This document shows positions 7,586 to 16,540 of a stretch of 64,000 nt of DNA, in pieces. Position numbers and translations under genes: made by a program. The notes under the pieces are model-generated. The model did not search any database. It had not been told where the DNA came from and saw only the letters and a program-made list of their open reading frames with translations. Position 1 is the stretch's first letter. The number at the start of each line of letters is the position of its first letter. The stretch is from Saprospiraceae bacterium (GTDB lineage: Bacteria > Bacteroidota > Bacteroidia > Chitinophagales > Saprospiraceae), in the NCBI GenBank assembly GCA_019187365.1, contig JABARE010000020.1, positions 90,176 through 154,175 on the forward strand, in the 5' to 3' direction.

Positions 7586-10509
7586 GGCAAGGCCTGCTCA
7601 TATGGATGTTAGCAGGGTTTGCCGGGGTGGCTGTTGCGCAGCCCGTTGAAGCCAGGAGGTGGGTTGATTCGACCATGTCTGCCTTAAGTCTGCGCGAAAA
7701 AATCGGACAACTTTTTGTCATTCGGTCGTTTGCCCGGGACACGCCGGAGGTAGGGGGTCTGGAGGAAGACCTCATTGTGCGATATGGCGTTGGCGGTGTT
7801 TGTTTTTTTAAGGGAACGACGGAAAATCTTGCAGCGAGGGCGAAGCATTACCAGCGCGCAGCGAGGGTCCCCCTGCTGATGAGCATAGACGGCGAATGGG
7901 GTTTGGGTATGCGGATGACCGACATCCCAGCGTTTCCGAAGCAGCTCTGCCTTGGAGCCCTGAGCGACAATCGCCCCATATATGCGATGGGGAAAGAAAT
8001 CGCACGACAGATGCGAGCCATAGGACTTCATATGAATTTTGCACCGGTGGCCGACATCAACAACAACCCGGCCAATCCGGTTATTAACGAACGTTCGTTT
8101 GGATCCGGCAGGAAAGAGGTGACCGCAAAGGTATTTGCTTACCTGCGGGGACTCGAAGACGGAGGCGTTCTGGCCTGTCTGAAACATTTTCCGGGTCACG
8201 GCGATACGGACGTTGATTCGCATGCCGACCTGCCAGTGCTTGCGCATACACGCCAGCGGTTGGACAGTCTGGAACTCTATCCCTTTGCTGCTTTGCTGGC
8301 CCTTAAACCAGCTGCAGTTATGACGGGTCATTTGCACATTCCTGAACTTGACGCGACGCCACAGCTTTCGGCCAGTCTGTCTCCCGAGATTGCCGGTGCG
8401 CTGCTGCGGGAGGAGCTGGGTTTTGAAGGCCTGATCGTAACCGACGCGCTTGAGATGCAGGGCGTCACGCGCAATTTCACCGATGACGAAATAGCCATTC
8501 GAGCTTTTGAAGCAGGCAGTGATGTTTTGCTGCTGCACCGGAACGTACCGGCAGCAATTGACGCCATTGAGGCGGCTCTTGTTTCGGGGCGTATTGGCCT
8601 CCGTGCCCTGGAAGAAAAACTCCGTCGTGTTCTGTTTGCAAAATGGCGTGTGGCTTTAAATGCAGAAGAAGTTGCCGCAAACGGGAGATCGTTTGTGGAA
8701 GACGCGAAGCGCAAGATAGAGGCTATCAACGACAGACTATACCGCAAGGCCATGTGTCTGGCGCGAGATCCCGATAAGAATGTCCCCATACGCGAGTTGC
8801 CCGGCCAGTTGCTGTGTCTGCAACTCGGTACGGGTGATGCAAGCCCATTTACAGACCGCATGCGCCATTATGCAGGAACTGCGATGTGGTCGGTGATCAC
8901 TGCGGAGCAAACGGCCGATTCCCTGAAGATGCTGGTGGACGCTTCGGATGTTGTCGTCATTCACGTGCACGGCCTCCATTACCGGGCGAAAGCAAATTAC
9001 GGAATGGACCTTGAGGGGCTGCAAAGGATCAACCCGTTGTTGCGGGGTAAGCGCTGCATCGTCGTTTTGTTTGGCTGCCCATATGTGGCGAGGTATTTTC
9101 CGGCACATGCAAGTCTGGTACTTGCACATGAAGAAAACACGACGAGCATGGACATTGCGGCGCAGATGCTTTTTGGCACGGATCCATTCCGGGGTATTGC
9201 CCCGGTTGACGTAGCACCCGTGCTCGTGCAGGGGCGTGGTGTCTTCAGGCCCTCACTGCAGCGCATGGGTTTTTCCATACCGGAGGCTCAGGAAATGGAC
9301 CGCGACAGTTTGCAGCAAATCGATCAGATCGCATGGTCGCTGATTGCTGCGGGTGCTGCGCCTGGCTGCCAGATCGCTGTTACGCGTAACAACAAAATCG
9401 TTTACCTGAAATCATTTGGTCACCTGGCCTGGGATTCCCTGCAAGCGGTGACTGATCAGACAATTTACGACGTTGCCTCCCTCACCAAGGTATGTTGTAC
9501 GGCTCCCGTTATGCTGCAGCTTGAGGATCAGGGTAAGCTTTCCTTTTCTGACCGATATGCTGATTACTTTCCAGAATTTGGTGCAGGAGACAAGCACCAC
9601 CTCCGTTTCAGGGATGTTTTTCTGCATCAGGGAGGATTGCCTGCCTGGATTCCATTTTACAAGAGCACGCTGCCACTGCCCGGGCAGGGAGACAGCACTT
9701 CTTCAAAATTTTACGACAAGGTTGCTTCCCGCGAATTTGCAATTCCCGTATGCGATTCGATGTACCTCCGAACAAATTATCTGGACAGCATTTTTGATCA
9801 CATCCTTTTGGCACCGCTGGTTCCGGCTCGCGGATATTTGTATTCCGATGTAGGCTTTTACCACCTGCCCAGGCTCGTGCGCAGCAGAACGGGTGTGTCA
9901 TTTGATCGCTATTTTTCACGTGAGATTGCAGCACCGCTCGGTCTTCAACGAACCGTTTTCAATCCATTGGCGAAGGGATTTTCTAGGGAGCGGATAGCAC
10001 CCACAGAAGAAGACCGGTACTGGCGCATGGGGCAGATCAGGGGATATGTTCACGATATGGGGGCGGCGATGTTGGGTGGCATTGGTGCTCACGCAGGGTT
10101 ATTTTCAAATGCCCTGGAAGTTGCAACGATCATGCAACTCTTTTTAAATCGAGGGCAATGGGGTGGGCGAGAGATCCTGCAGGCGTCGTCTGTGGCTACG
10201 ATGACCCGTCGCGATCCGGAAAGGCGACGACGGGCTTTATTCTTTGATATGCCGGCCCTCAACGACACCATTGCTCCTTATGTTTCGCCCCGCGCCTCCA
10301 TACGAACGTTTGGTCATCAGGGTTTTACAGGCACCTGTGCTTGGGCAGATCCCGACTGGGGTATCAACTATGTTTTTTTGTCAAACCGGACGTACCCCGA
10401 TGCGTCGGTAAACCTGTTGCACCGGGAGCGTTACCGCACCAAAATTCAGGATCAGATTTACCGTTCTCTGATGAAGCATGCCCAGACGGTATACCAAAAT
10501 TACCCATGA
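7582..10509 (+). CDS. GH3 beta-N-acetylglucosaminidase fused to serine beta-lactamase-like domain
   Basis: 975 residues. Signal peptide (MRQGLLIWMLAGFAGVAVA), then a NagZ-like GH3 domain: K201-HFPGHGDTDVDSH with the D212/H214 acid-base pair and the nucleophile D288 in VTDALEMQGV. A middle region around 400-570 follows. The C-terminal domain is a class C beta-lactamase/esterase fold: S633-L-T-K636, Y754-S-D756 and the HQG triad at 912-914. GH3 NagZ enzymes release GlcNAc from muropeptides; the second domain may be a D,D-peptidase or esterase. The fusion suggests combined sugar and peptide or ester trimming of cell-wall fragments in the periplasm. Start overlaps the previous stop. Confidence 0.92.
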   Translation: MRQGLLIWMLAGFAGVAVAQPVEARRWVDSTMSALSLREKIGQLFVIRSFARDTPEVGGLEEDLIVRYGVGGVCFFKGTTENLAARAKHYQRAARVPLLMSIDGEWGLGMRMTDIPAFPKQLCLGALSDNRPIYAMGKEIARQMRAIGLHMNFAPVADINNNPANPVINERSFGSGRKEVTAKVFAYLRGLEDGGVLACLKHFPGHGDTDVDSHADLPVLAHTRQRLDSLELYPFAALLALKPAAVMTGHLHIPELDATPQLSASLSPEIAGALLREELGFEGLIVTDALEMQGVTRNFTDDEIAIRAFEAGSDVLLLHRNVPAAIDAIEAALVSGRIGLRALEEKLRRVLFAKWRVALNAEEVAANGRSFVEDAKRKIEAINDRLYRKAMCLARDPDKNVPIRELPGQLLCLQLGTGDASPFTDRMRHYAGTAMWSVITAEQTADSLKMLVDASDVVVIHVHGLHYRAKANYGMDLEGLQRINPLLRGKRCIVVLFGCPYVARYFPAHASLVLAHEENTTSMDIAAQMLFGTDPFRGIAPVDVAPVLVQGRGVFRPSLQRMGFSIPEAQEMDRDSLQQIDQIAWSLIAAGAAPGCQIAVTRNNKIVYLKSFGHLAWDSLQAVTDQTIYDVASLTKVCCTAPVMLQLEDQGKLSFSDRYADYFPEFGAGDKHHLRFRDVFLHQGGLPAWIPFYKSTLPLPGQGDSTSSKFYDKVASREFAIPVCDSMYLRTNYLDSIFDHILLAPLVPARGYLYSDVGFYHLPRLVRSRTGVSFDRYFSREIAAPLGLQRTVFNPLAKGFSRERIAPTEEDRYWRMGQIRGYVHDMGAAMLGGIGAHAGLFSNALEVATIMQLFLNRGQWGGREILQASSVATMTRRDPERRRRALFFDMPALNDTIAPYVSPRASIRTFGHQGFTGTCAWADPDWGINYVFLSNRTYPDASVNLLHRERYRTKIQDQIYRSLMKHAQTVYQNYP

Positions 10510-10549
10510 CAGCGGCCATTGGATTAATGTATAATATTGCACTACCGCA

Positions 10550-11770
10550 ATGTTGCTAACGACACGCATCGCTTTCAGGTATCTGTTTAGCAGAAAATCC
10601 TCGCAGGCCATTCATTGGATTACGGGCATTTCCGTCTTTGGAATAGCGGTGGGAACTGCTGCGCTGATCCTGGTGTTGTCGGTGTTCAATGGTTTTGAGG
10701 ACCTGCTTTCCGGTATGTTCGGCCGATTCAATCCAGATGTGAAGCTCGTTGCCAGCAATGCAAAGTTCTTTGACGAGGACAGCCTGTTGATGATGCGGTT
10801 GCGGTCCCTGGATGGCGTGGAAGCCCTGAGCCGCTCTCTTGAGGAAGTCGCCATGTTTCAATATGGAGATGCTCAGGAATTCGGAATGATCCGGGGAGTG
10901 GATTCATCATTTTCAAAGGCCATCGACATGGGAGAGGCCACCGTTGAGGGTAGCTTTGCCACCCAATCCGGTAAGCGTGCGCTGGCCAACCTTGGAAGTG
11001 GTTTAAGCGGCAGATTGGGTGTAAGGGTGAGTGACTTTGGAGAACCCCTTCGGGTGTTTCTACCCGATGCCTCGCCGGGCGATGGCCCGTCGCTCCAGGC
11101 ATACCAGGATTTCCCCATCACGGTGCAGTCGACCTACAGTTTTCAGCAGGAGAGCGATTACAACACGGCGATCACCGACCTCGACTACCTGAGGGAACGG
11201 CTGAACCGGAATGGAGTTTTAAGCGCCATTGACCTGCGCGTGAAAAAGGGGTACAATCCCGAAGGGGTTGCCCGTCAAGTTCAGACCATGGCAGGCCCTG
11301 GTTACATAGCCAAAGACCGCTACCGGCAAGATGAGGCTTTTTTTAAGATCATGAAGTTGGAAAAATGGTTGTTTTACGCACTGTTTTCGCTTACGCTGGT
11401 GTTGGTTTCTTTTACCATTGTAGGTGCTCTTTGGATGGTGGTTTTGGAGAAGCGCTTTGACATCTCCGTATTGAAATGCTTAGGAATGGAGAACCGTGCT
11501 GCAAAGAGCATCTTTATCTGGTTGTCCTGGTATATCTGCCTGGCAGGGCTGACGATCGGTTTTGGGATAGCCCTTGGATTCTATGCTTTGCAAAAGGAAT
11601 ACGGACTGATCGGGGTGCCAGCGGAATTCATCATCGACGCATACCCCATTCAGTTGCGTTTGCTCGATTTTTTCCTGGTGTCTGTAACGGTTTTACTCAT
11701 CGGCTTTCTGGCTTCCGCAATGCCGGCGCAGAAGGTTGGAGAGATCCAGCCCGTTTTTCGTGAGGAATAA
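10550..11770 (+). CDS. FtsX/LolC-E-type ABC transporter permease
   Basis: 406 residues with the MacB/FtsX topology: helix near residues 24-48 (SVFGIAVGTAALILVLSVFNGFEDL), a large periplasmic domain to about 270, then three helices in the C-terminal third (FALFSLTLVLVSFTIVGALWMVV and two more). The opening FRYLFSRKSSQAIHWITGISVFGIAVG is typical of LolC/LolE, which with LolD release lipoproteins from the inner membrane. No LolD ATPase is adjacent. A single permease gene serving as a homodimer is usual in Bacteroidota, hence the cautious name. Confidence 0.85.
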   Translation: MLLTTRIAFRYLFSRKSSQAIHWITGISVFGIAVGTAALILVLSVFNGFEDLLSGMFGRFNPDVKLVASNAKFFDEDSLLMMRLRSLDGVEALSRSLEEVAMFQYGDAQEFGMIRGVDSSFSKAIDMGEATVEGSFATQSGKRALANLGSGLSGRLGVRVSDFGEPLRVFLPDASPGDGPSLQAYQDFPITVQSTYSFQQESDYNTAITDLDYLRERLNRNGVLSAIDLRVKKGYNPEGVARQVQTMAGPGYIAKDRYRQDEAFFKIMKLEKWLFYALFSLTLVLVSFTIVGALWMVVLEKRFDISVLKCLGMENRAAKSIFIWLSWYICLAGLTIGFGIALGFYALQKEYGLIGVPAEFIIDAYPIQLRLLDFFLVSVTVLLIGFLASAMPAQKVGEIQPVFREE

Positions 11771-11774
11771 TTTC

Positions 11775-11782
11775 TAATTTTG
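11775..11782 (+). promoter_or_regulatory. Promoter -7 element TAATTTTG
   Basis: Perfect TAnnTTTG match just after the permease stop and 6 bp before the GTG start at 11789. The spacing implies a leaderless or nearly leaderless transcript for the small gene. Confidence 0.45.
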
Positions 11783-11788
11783 CGCCCT

Positions 11789-12178
11789 GTGGAATTGTGG
11801 GAATTCGAATTTGAGTGGTTGCGCATCCGGCATTTTGTCAAGAAGCGCATAGGGTCGCAATCCCTGCCCGAGCTCAACGCAATTTTGCTGCTCATCGGGG
11901 TACAGGAACTGGGTCGAACACGTGCTGAGCGTTTTTCAAAAGAGGAGAAAACCGATCTGATGCACGTGGCTTCCTGCCGGCTGCTGAGCGAAGACGGATA
12001 CTATTCATTTAAGGGACTTGATCAGGACGGCTGGCCTCATTATGAAATGCTGAAGCCATTTCGTTTACGGGGTGTCGAACAGCAGGAACAATATTTGCGC
12101 GAAAAAATCATTGATTATTTTAAGCGCGAATATGCGGATGAGCTCGCGGCGCTGGAAAGTCATGAAGGACCATGTTGA
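11789..12178 (+). CDS. Conserved small protein of unknown function
   Basis: 129 residues from GTG at 11789 (VELWEFEFEWLRIRHFVKKR); a TTG at 11780 would lie inside the promoter element, so I prefer the GTG. Soluble, acidic, mostly helical, no signal peptide. Recognisable segments are LPELNAILLLIGVQELGR, FSKEEKTDLMHVASCRLLS and DGWPHYEMLKPF. I believe it belongs to a Bacteroidota-restricted family without a name; no function can be read from sequence. It sits between a lipoprotein-release-type permease and a lipoprotein cyclophilin, which may be coincidental. Confidence 0.75.
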   Translation: MELWEFEFEWLRIRHFVKKRIGSQSLPELNAILLLIGVQELGRTRAERFSKEEKTDLMHVASCRLLSEDGYYSFKGLDQDGWPHYEMLKPFRLRGVEQQEQYLREKIIDYFKREYADELAALESHEGPC

Positions 12179-12202
12179 TACAAAGTAAATAAAAGGCATG
12201 TC

Positions 12203-12859
12203 ATGAATAAATCGATTTTCATTCTTGCAGCAGCGGTCTTTGTCCTGGGTGCTTGCTCAGGCAAGAAGGGTGTTGCGGAAGAATCCATGGCGGTCATAGA
12301 GACCGATTTTGGCAAGATCACGGTAAGGTTGTACGACAGTACTCCAAAGCACAAGGAGAATTTCGTGCGACTGGTAAGGGAAGGCTACTATGACGGTTTG
12401 TTGTTCCACCGGGTGATCCAGGGATTTATGATGCAAGGGGGCGACCCCGGCTCGAAAAATGCCCCGGCGGGAGCAATGCTTGGGAATGGCGGTCCGGGAT
12501 ATACGGTGCCTGCTGAAATTGGCCGAAAACATTTCAAGGGAGCTCTTGCTGCTGCCCGGATGGGCGACGCGGCGAATCCACAACGGGCATCTTCCGGATC
12601 ACAATTTTATATCGTCCAGGGTAAGCCCGTTGGCTCTGCAGATTTGCAGCAAATGGCTGCTGCCAGCGGGGTGCATTACACACCGGAAGAAATGCAGACC
12701 TACGCACAACGCGGTGGCACACCGTTTTTGGATGGAGCTTACACGGTATTTGGCGAAGTGGTCGAAGGCATGGAAGTCATCGACGCGATCTGCAGCCAGC
12801 CTTGCGATCCGGCTAATCGTCCGTTGAAGGATGTTTCCATGAAAATCCGGATGCGTTGA
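12203..12859 (+). CDS. Lipoprotein cyclophilin-type peptidyl-prolyl isomerase
   Basis: 218 residues. Signal peptide with lipobox LGAC (Cys about residue 18), then a bacterial cyclophilin domain: FHRVIQGFMMQGGDP with the catalytic-type R in FHRV, GNGGPGYTVPAE, and SSGSQFYIVQG. It catalyses proline isomerisation during folding of envelope proteins. An insertion around 145-175 (ADLQQMAAASGVHYTPEEMQ) is shared with the next gene and typical of Bacteroidota forms. The +2 residue of the lipoprotein is Ser. Followed 34 bp later by a second cyclophilin. Confidence 0.93.
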   Translation: MNKSIFILAAAVFVLGACSGKKGVAEESMAVIETDFGKITVRLYDSTPKHKENFVRLVREGYYDGLLFHRVIQGFMMQGGDPGSKNAPAGAMLGNGGPGYTVPAEIGRKHFKGALAAARMGDAANPQRASSGSQFYIVQGKPVGSADLQQMAAASGVHYTPEEMQTYAQRGGTPFLDGAYTVFGEVVEGMEVIDAICSQPCDPANRPLKDVSMKIRMR

Positions 12860-12893
12860 GATTCTACTCATTGATTTTTTAAAATAGTGTCCT

Positions 12894-13778
12894 ATGAACC
12901 GATTGATTTTAATGCTAATAGCATTCTTTTGCTGCCAGTGCGCGTTTGCACAAAAGGCAGCATTCAGGCCTGACCATGCCAGCGTGCGCATACCGGCCAC
13001 CATTTCTTTCCGAAACGAAAGCAAAGGTGCAGATCGCTACGAGTGGAGTTTTGGAGACGGCGCCCAATCGACCGAAGTCTCCCCTTCGCATCTTTACCTG
13101 AAGTCGGGAAGGTATGTGGTCATACTCAAAGCATTCAAAGGAAAAAAAATGAAACAAGTACAACACGAAATTGACGTGCTTCCTCCTGAAGGGTGTGTCG
13201 TCAGCATTGAAACCCCAATGGGGACCATGGTGGCCAAATTGTATGACCAGACGCCGAAGCACCGGGACAATTTTTTTAAACTTGTTGAAGAGGGGTTTTT
13301 CGACGATTTGTTGTTTCACCGCGTCATTTCGGGTTTTATGATACAGGGCGGCGACCCGAATTCCCGGGGGGCGGATAAATCAAAGATGTTGGGCGGTGGA
13401 GGCCCGGGCTACACCGTACCGGCAGAATTCAATCCGGCACTGATCCACAAAAAGGGGGCCCTGGCAGCTGCGCGCACGGGCGACCAGGTCAATCCGAAGA
13501 AAGAGTCTTCCGGATCGCAGTTTTACATCGTGCAGGGTAACGTTCAGTCCGATCAATCCCTGACTCAGAATGAAGAACGCAAGGGCATCCGGTATAACGC
13601 CGAACAGCGTGCAGCCTACCAAAGCCTGGGAGGAACGCCTTTTCTCGACATGGATTATACTGTATTCGGAGAGGTGGTTTACGGTCTTGAAGTTATAGAC
13701 AAGATTGCGGCTACCAAGACCGAACGGGGAGATCGACCAGCGGCAGATGTTACCATGAAGATCCGCGCTGTACATTGA
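12894..13778 (+). CDS. PKD-domain cyclophilin peptidyl-prolyl isomerase
   Basis: 294 residues. Signal peptide (1-19, ending CAFA), a PKD domain at about 25-100 (SFRNESKGADRYEWSFGDGAQS with the WSFGDG core), then a cyclophilin domain from about 102 closely similar to the upstream gene (FHRVISGFMIQGGDPNS, GGGGPGYTVPAEF, SSGSQFYIVQG). No lipobox, so probably soluble in the periplasm or secreted. PKD modules mediate protein or polysaccharide contacts, suggesting a chaperone that is docked on a partner. The pair looks like a tandem duplication with gain of a targeting domain. Confidence 0.92.
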   Translation: MNRLILMLIAFFCCQCAFAQKAAFRPDHASVRIPATISFRNESKGADRYEWSFGDGAQSTEVSPSHLYLKSGRYVVILKAFKGKKMKQVQHEIDVLPPEGCVVSIETPMGTMVAKLYDQTPKHRDNFFKLVEEGFFDDLLFHRVISGFMIQGGDPNSRGADKSKMLGGGGPGYTVPAEFNPALIHKKGALAAARTGDQVNPKKESSGSQFYIVQGNVQSDQSLTQNEERKGIRYNAEQRAAYQSLGGTPFLDMDYTVFGEVVYGLEVIDKIAATKTERGDRPAADVTMKIRAVH

Positions 13779-13804
13779 AGGTGCAGAAAGCGGGTCCGCG
13801 AAGA

Positions 13805-13844
13805 AACTGACGCACGTTGTTTGCCTGTAAAAGTGCGTTCAGTT
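13805..13844. terminator. Hairpin between convergent genes
   Basis: AACTGACGCAC (13805-13815) pairs with GTGCGTTCAGTT (13833-13844) with one bulged base, lying 27 bp after the PKD-cyclophilin and before the convergent TPR gene. No strong T-run on either side, so a bidirectional terminator is likely but not certain. Confidence 0.45.
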
Positions 13845-13897
13845 GTAGAGGAAAAAATCGCAATGAGCCTATGTGGTGCAGGATGGGTGCTTCAGCA

Positions 13898-15298
13898 TCA
13901 GAGGCTGAAGTAGCGGATCATGCTTTGAACGTCTTTGTCCTGTTGGAGTGAAGGCACCATATCCAGGAGCATGCTGGACATAGGTGCATTTTCATTCAGG
14001 GCTTCTTCCAAACACTCAAAGGCGAATTCGCGTTGGTCCGACAGAAAGTAAAAAGCCGATTTACAGTAGAGCAGGTCGGCACCGAAACTGTATTTGTCTG
14101 CCCGCTCGAGGAATTTTTCAGCTTTTGCAAATTCTTTTTGTCTGAGCAGGAAGGTGATGAGCATAGTCCAGTATTGGCTTTGCTCCTGGCCGCAACGCGC
14201 GGCGCGTTTGAAATGGATTTCCGCTTTTTTAATGAGTCCCTTCATGTCATAGGCTCGGGCAATGCTGGCGTGAAACTCTTCTCGGCAGTCGTCTAGGTCT
14301 ATGGCATTGAGATAGCACTTGATGGCTTTGTTGAAATTGCCTTCTTGCAAATGGCATTCGCCGAGGTAATAGAAGACCTCTTCGTTATAGGGGTCGTTGA
14401 TGGCCGCTTTTTGAAGACGCAGCTTTGCTTCTTTGTATCGCCCGAGCTTGATCAGGCACTCAGACATATAGACCACGAGTTCCGGATCGGGGCCGAACAT
14501 TTCGCTGGCTTCGAGGTAGGACCCCAGAGCTTTTTCGTATTGTCCGATCTGAAGACACAGTTCTGCACAATCGAGATAGCCCTGTTCGAATTGTGGGTTG
14601 ATCAGAAAGGAATATTCGAGTGCTTCAACGGCTTTTTCATATTCTCCCAGACAGGAGTGCGCATGGCCAAGGTTGTACCACGCCAGGTAGGAATATGGAT
14701 TGTGGTCGATGATGCTTTGGTGAAGGCGTATGCTTTCCTCGTATTTTTTGGAAAACTCTACGCTGATCCATATTTGTTCGAGGGCTTCGTGATTGTTTGG
14801 ATTGATCAGCAGCGCCTCGCGCAGGGTATCGAACATTTTATTAAAATCCTTCATGGTTTCATAGATGAAAGCTTCAACTAAAAGAACATCCGGCAAATCG
14901 GTTTCCTGAATGTTGCATTTCAAATCCATGATTATCCCGAGGCTTTCGCTGTAGTGGCACATTAGTGCGTGGGCCCTTGCTCTGAGCAGGGGAATGTCCT
15001 GATTCATCGGGGAGATGGCGTAGACCTGGTCTAGCACTTCAAGGGCATCTGCTGGCCGGAGAGTGGCCATGAGCAGTTTGGACTTGATGAGGTAAAAGTC
15101 CTGTTTGTACATGTACAAAAGAAGTGCCTGATCGACGAGGTTAAGGGCTTTGTCGAGCTGGAAGTGGCGCTCGTAATATTGAATCAATCGGAGGTAATAG
15201 GCTTCTTCGCAGAATTCGCGATTTTGAAGTTGCCCTTGCTCTTCAAATTCAGTAATGAGTTTAGAAAGGATGTGATCTGGCTTCGTCCTTTTCGGCAT
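13898..15298 (-). CDS. Cytoplasmic TPR-repeat protein
   Basis: 466 residues, no signal peptide or membrane segment. At least eight tandem tetratricopeptide repeats run from about residue 30 to 430, for example SYLAWYNLGHAHSCLGEYEKAVEALEYSFLINP and EEVFYYLGECHLQEGNFNKAIKCYLNAIDLD. TPR arrays are binding scaffolds; partner unknown. Monocistronic, convergent with the cyclophilins. This family of about 460-470 residues is widespread in Bacteroidota and unnamed. Confidence 0.88.
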   Translation of the reverse strand: MPKRTKPDHILSKLITEFEEQGQLQNREFCEEAYYLRLIQYYERHFQLDKALNLVDQALLLYMYKQDFYLIKSKLLMATLRPADALEVLDQVYAISPMNQDIPLLRARAHALMCHYSESLGIIMDLKCNIQETDLPDVLLVEAFIYETMKDFNKMFDTLREALLINPNNHEALEQIWISVEFSKKYEESIRLHQSIIDHNPYSYLAWYNLGHAHSCLGEYEKAVEALEYSFLINPQFEQGYLDCAELCLQIGQYEKALGSYLEASEMFGPDPELVVYMSECLIKLGRYKEAKLRLQKAAINDPYNEEVFYYLGECHLQEGNFNKAIKCYLNAIDLDDCREEFHASIARAYDMKGLIKKAEIHFKRAARCGQEQSQYWTMLITFLLRQKEFAKAEKFLERADKYSFGADLLYCKSAFYFLSDQREFAFECLEEALNENAPMSSMLLDMVPSLQQDKDVQSMIRYFSL

Positions 15299-15514
15299 AG
15301 CTTCCTCAGGGGATTATTAAATGCGTTGTAAAAGTAAGACGAAATGTTAAAAAACCATCCGCGCCCATTTCTTTTTTGCCGCCAGGCCAACACATCAAAA
15401 ATCCCGATATTTGAGGATGTTGCACAGGTACAAGTCTTTACAGTTTATACTGAAATTGCATGTATAAAATGATCACATTGTAAGTGCCTAATTGTCACCC
15501 AGCAAGCCGCCAGA

Positions 15515-16408
15515 TCAACTTTTTTGAGGGGAGGGTGGATTTTTTTTCCCGGACAGGAAAATTCCCGAAAAGATCAGGCAGGCTGCCACCAGGTAGGTAG
15601 CTGTCCAATTGTCTTTGCCGGAGGCCAGCGCGATGAGGGTGGCAAAAAGGGGTTGGAGGTAGATGTAGAGGCTGACGGTTTCCGGGTTGGTATGTTTTAA
15701 GGCGTAGGCGTTGAGGGCATAGGCAAGGAAACTGGTAGCGATCAATACAAATGCGAACGCGAGCCATTCGCGCAAACCGAAACCAGCGGCATCAAATAGC
15801 AGAATCTCCTGCCAGGAAACGGCCAAAACGGGGAGCACTGCCAATGCGAACAGCGCACTCAGCATGGGTAGGCTGCCGTATTTGCGGATGAGTTCGGGTG
15901 CCCGTAAAAGGTAGTATCCATAGAGCAGGGCATTGGAAAGAACCATCAGATCGCCCATGAGGCTGGCTTTTTGCTGGCCAGCTGAAGGGACGGAGACAAT
16001 GAGGTATGCCGCACCGGCCATTCCTACGAAGCACCCCAGCCATTGCCAGTGGTTCAGGCGCGTTCCCTGCATCGCACGAAAAATCAGAACCAGCAGTGGG
16101 GTGCACACCATGAGCAGTGCTGCATGGATGGGTGAAGTTCGCTTGAGACCGTTGAAAAAAAGGAGTTGGTTGCCAATGATGCCGGTAAAGCTGCACAGTA
16201 AGAAGATGCCGGCGTCGCGACGGTCGATGCGCGGAAAGCGGCGAACTACGAGGAAAAAAAGCATGGCAGAAGCGCTAACCCGGAAGAAAATAAAGGCATT
16301 GGGACCTATCCAGTTGGGATCCAGCAGGATTTTGGCAATGCTGTAATTTGCTCCGTAGATGATGGATACGGTCAGAAGGGCCAGGTGACTGCGCGTTGTA
16401 TGGTGCAA
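15515..16408 (-). CDS. EamA/DMT-family transporter
   Basis: 297 residues with ten predicted helices in two EamA halves; the first half opens LALLTVSIIYGANYSIAKILL and ends near residue 140, the second begins at LMGDLMVLSNALLYGYYLL. Conserved DMT blocks include RVSASAMLFFLV and ETVSLYIYLQPLFATLIA. The family exports metabolites such as amino acids; the substrate cannot be told. The start is TTG at 16408 because no in-frame ATG precedes the first helix. A TAnnTTTG element ends 5 bp before that codon. Confidence 0.85.
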   Translation of the reverse strand: MHHTTRSHLALLTVSIIYGANYSIAKILLDPNWIGPNAFIFFRVSASAMLFFLVVRRFPRIDRRDAGIFLLCSFTGIIGNQLLFFNGLKRTSPIHAALLMVCTPLLVLIFRAMQGTRLNHWQWLGCFVGMAGAAYLIVSVPSAGQQKASLMGDLMVLSNALLYGYYLLRAPELIRKYGSLPMLSALFALAVLPVLAVSWQEILLFDAAGFGLREWLAFAFVLIATSFLAYALNAYALKHTNPETVSLYIYLQPLFATLIALASGKDNWTATYLVAACLIFSGIFLSGKKNPPSPQKS

Positions 16409-16413
16409 GACCG

Positions 16414-16421
16414 CAAAAGTA
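16414..16421 (-). promoter_or_regulatory. Promoter -7 element TACTTTTG (minus strand)
   Basis: Perfect TAnnTTTG on the minus strand, 5 bp before the TTG start of the EamA gene. The geometry predicts transcription starting at about the start codon (leaderless). No good -33 box seen. Confidence 0.45.
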
Positions 16422-16540
16422 GTTGCAGATTTCCGTTGACGGTGGAGACAACCTGGCGAAAATTTGTAATGGGTTTGCTACAGGTCATCGATGTGCCCGA
16501 ATGAATTTCACTATCTTTCGGCCGCAATTTGCAAAGACAC

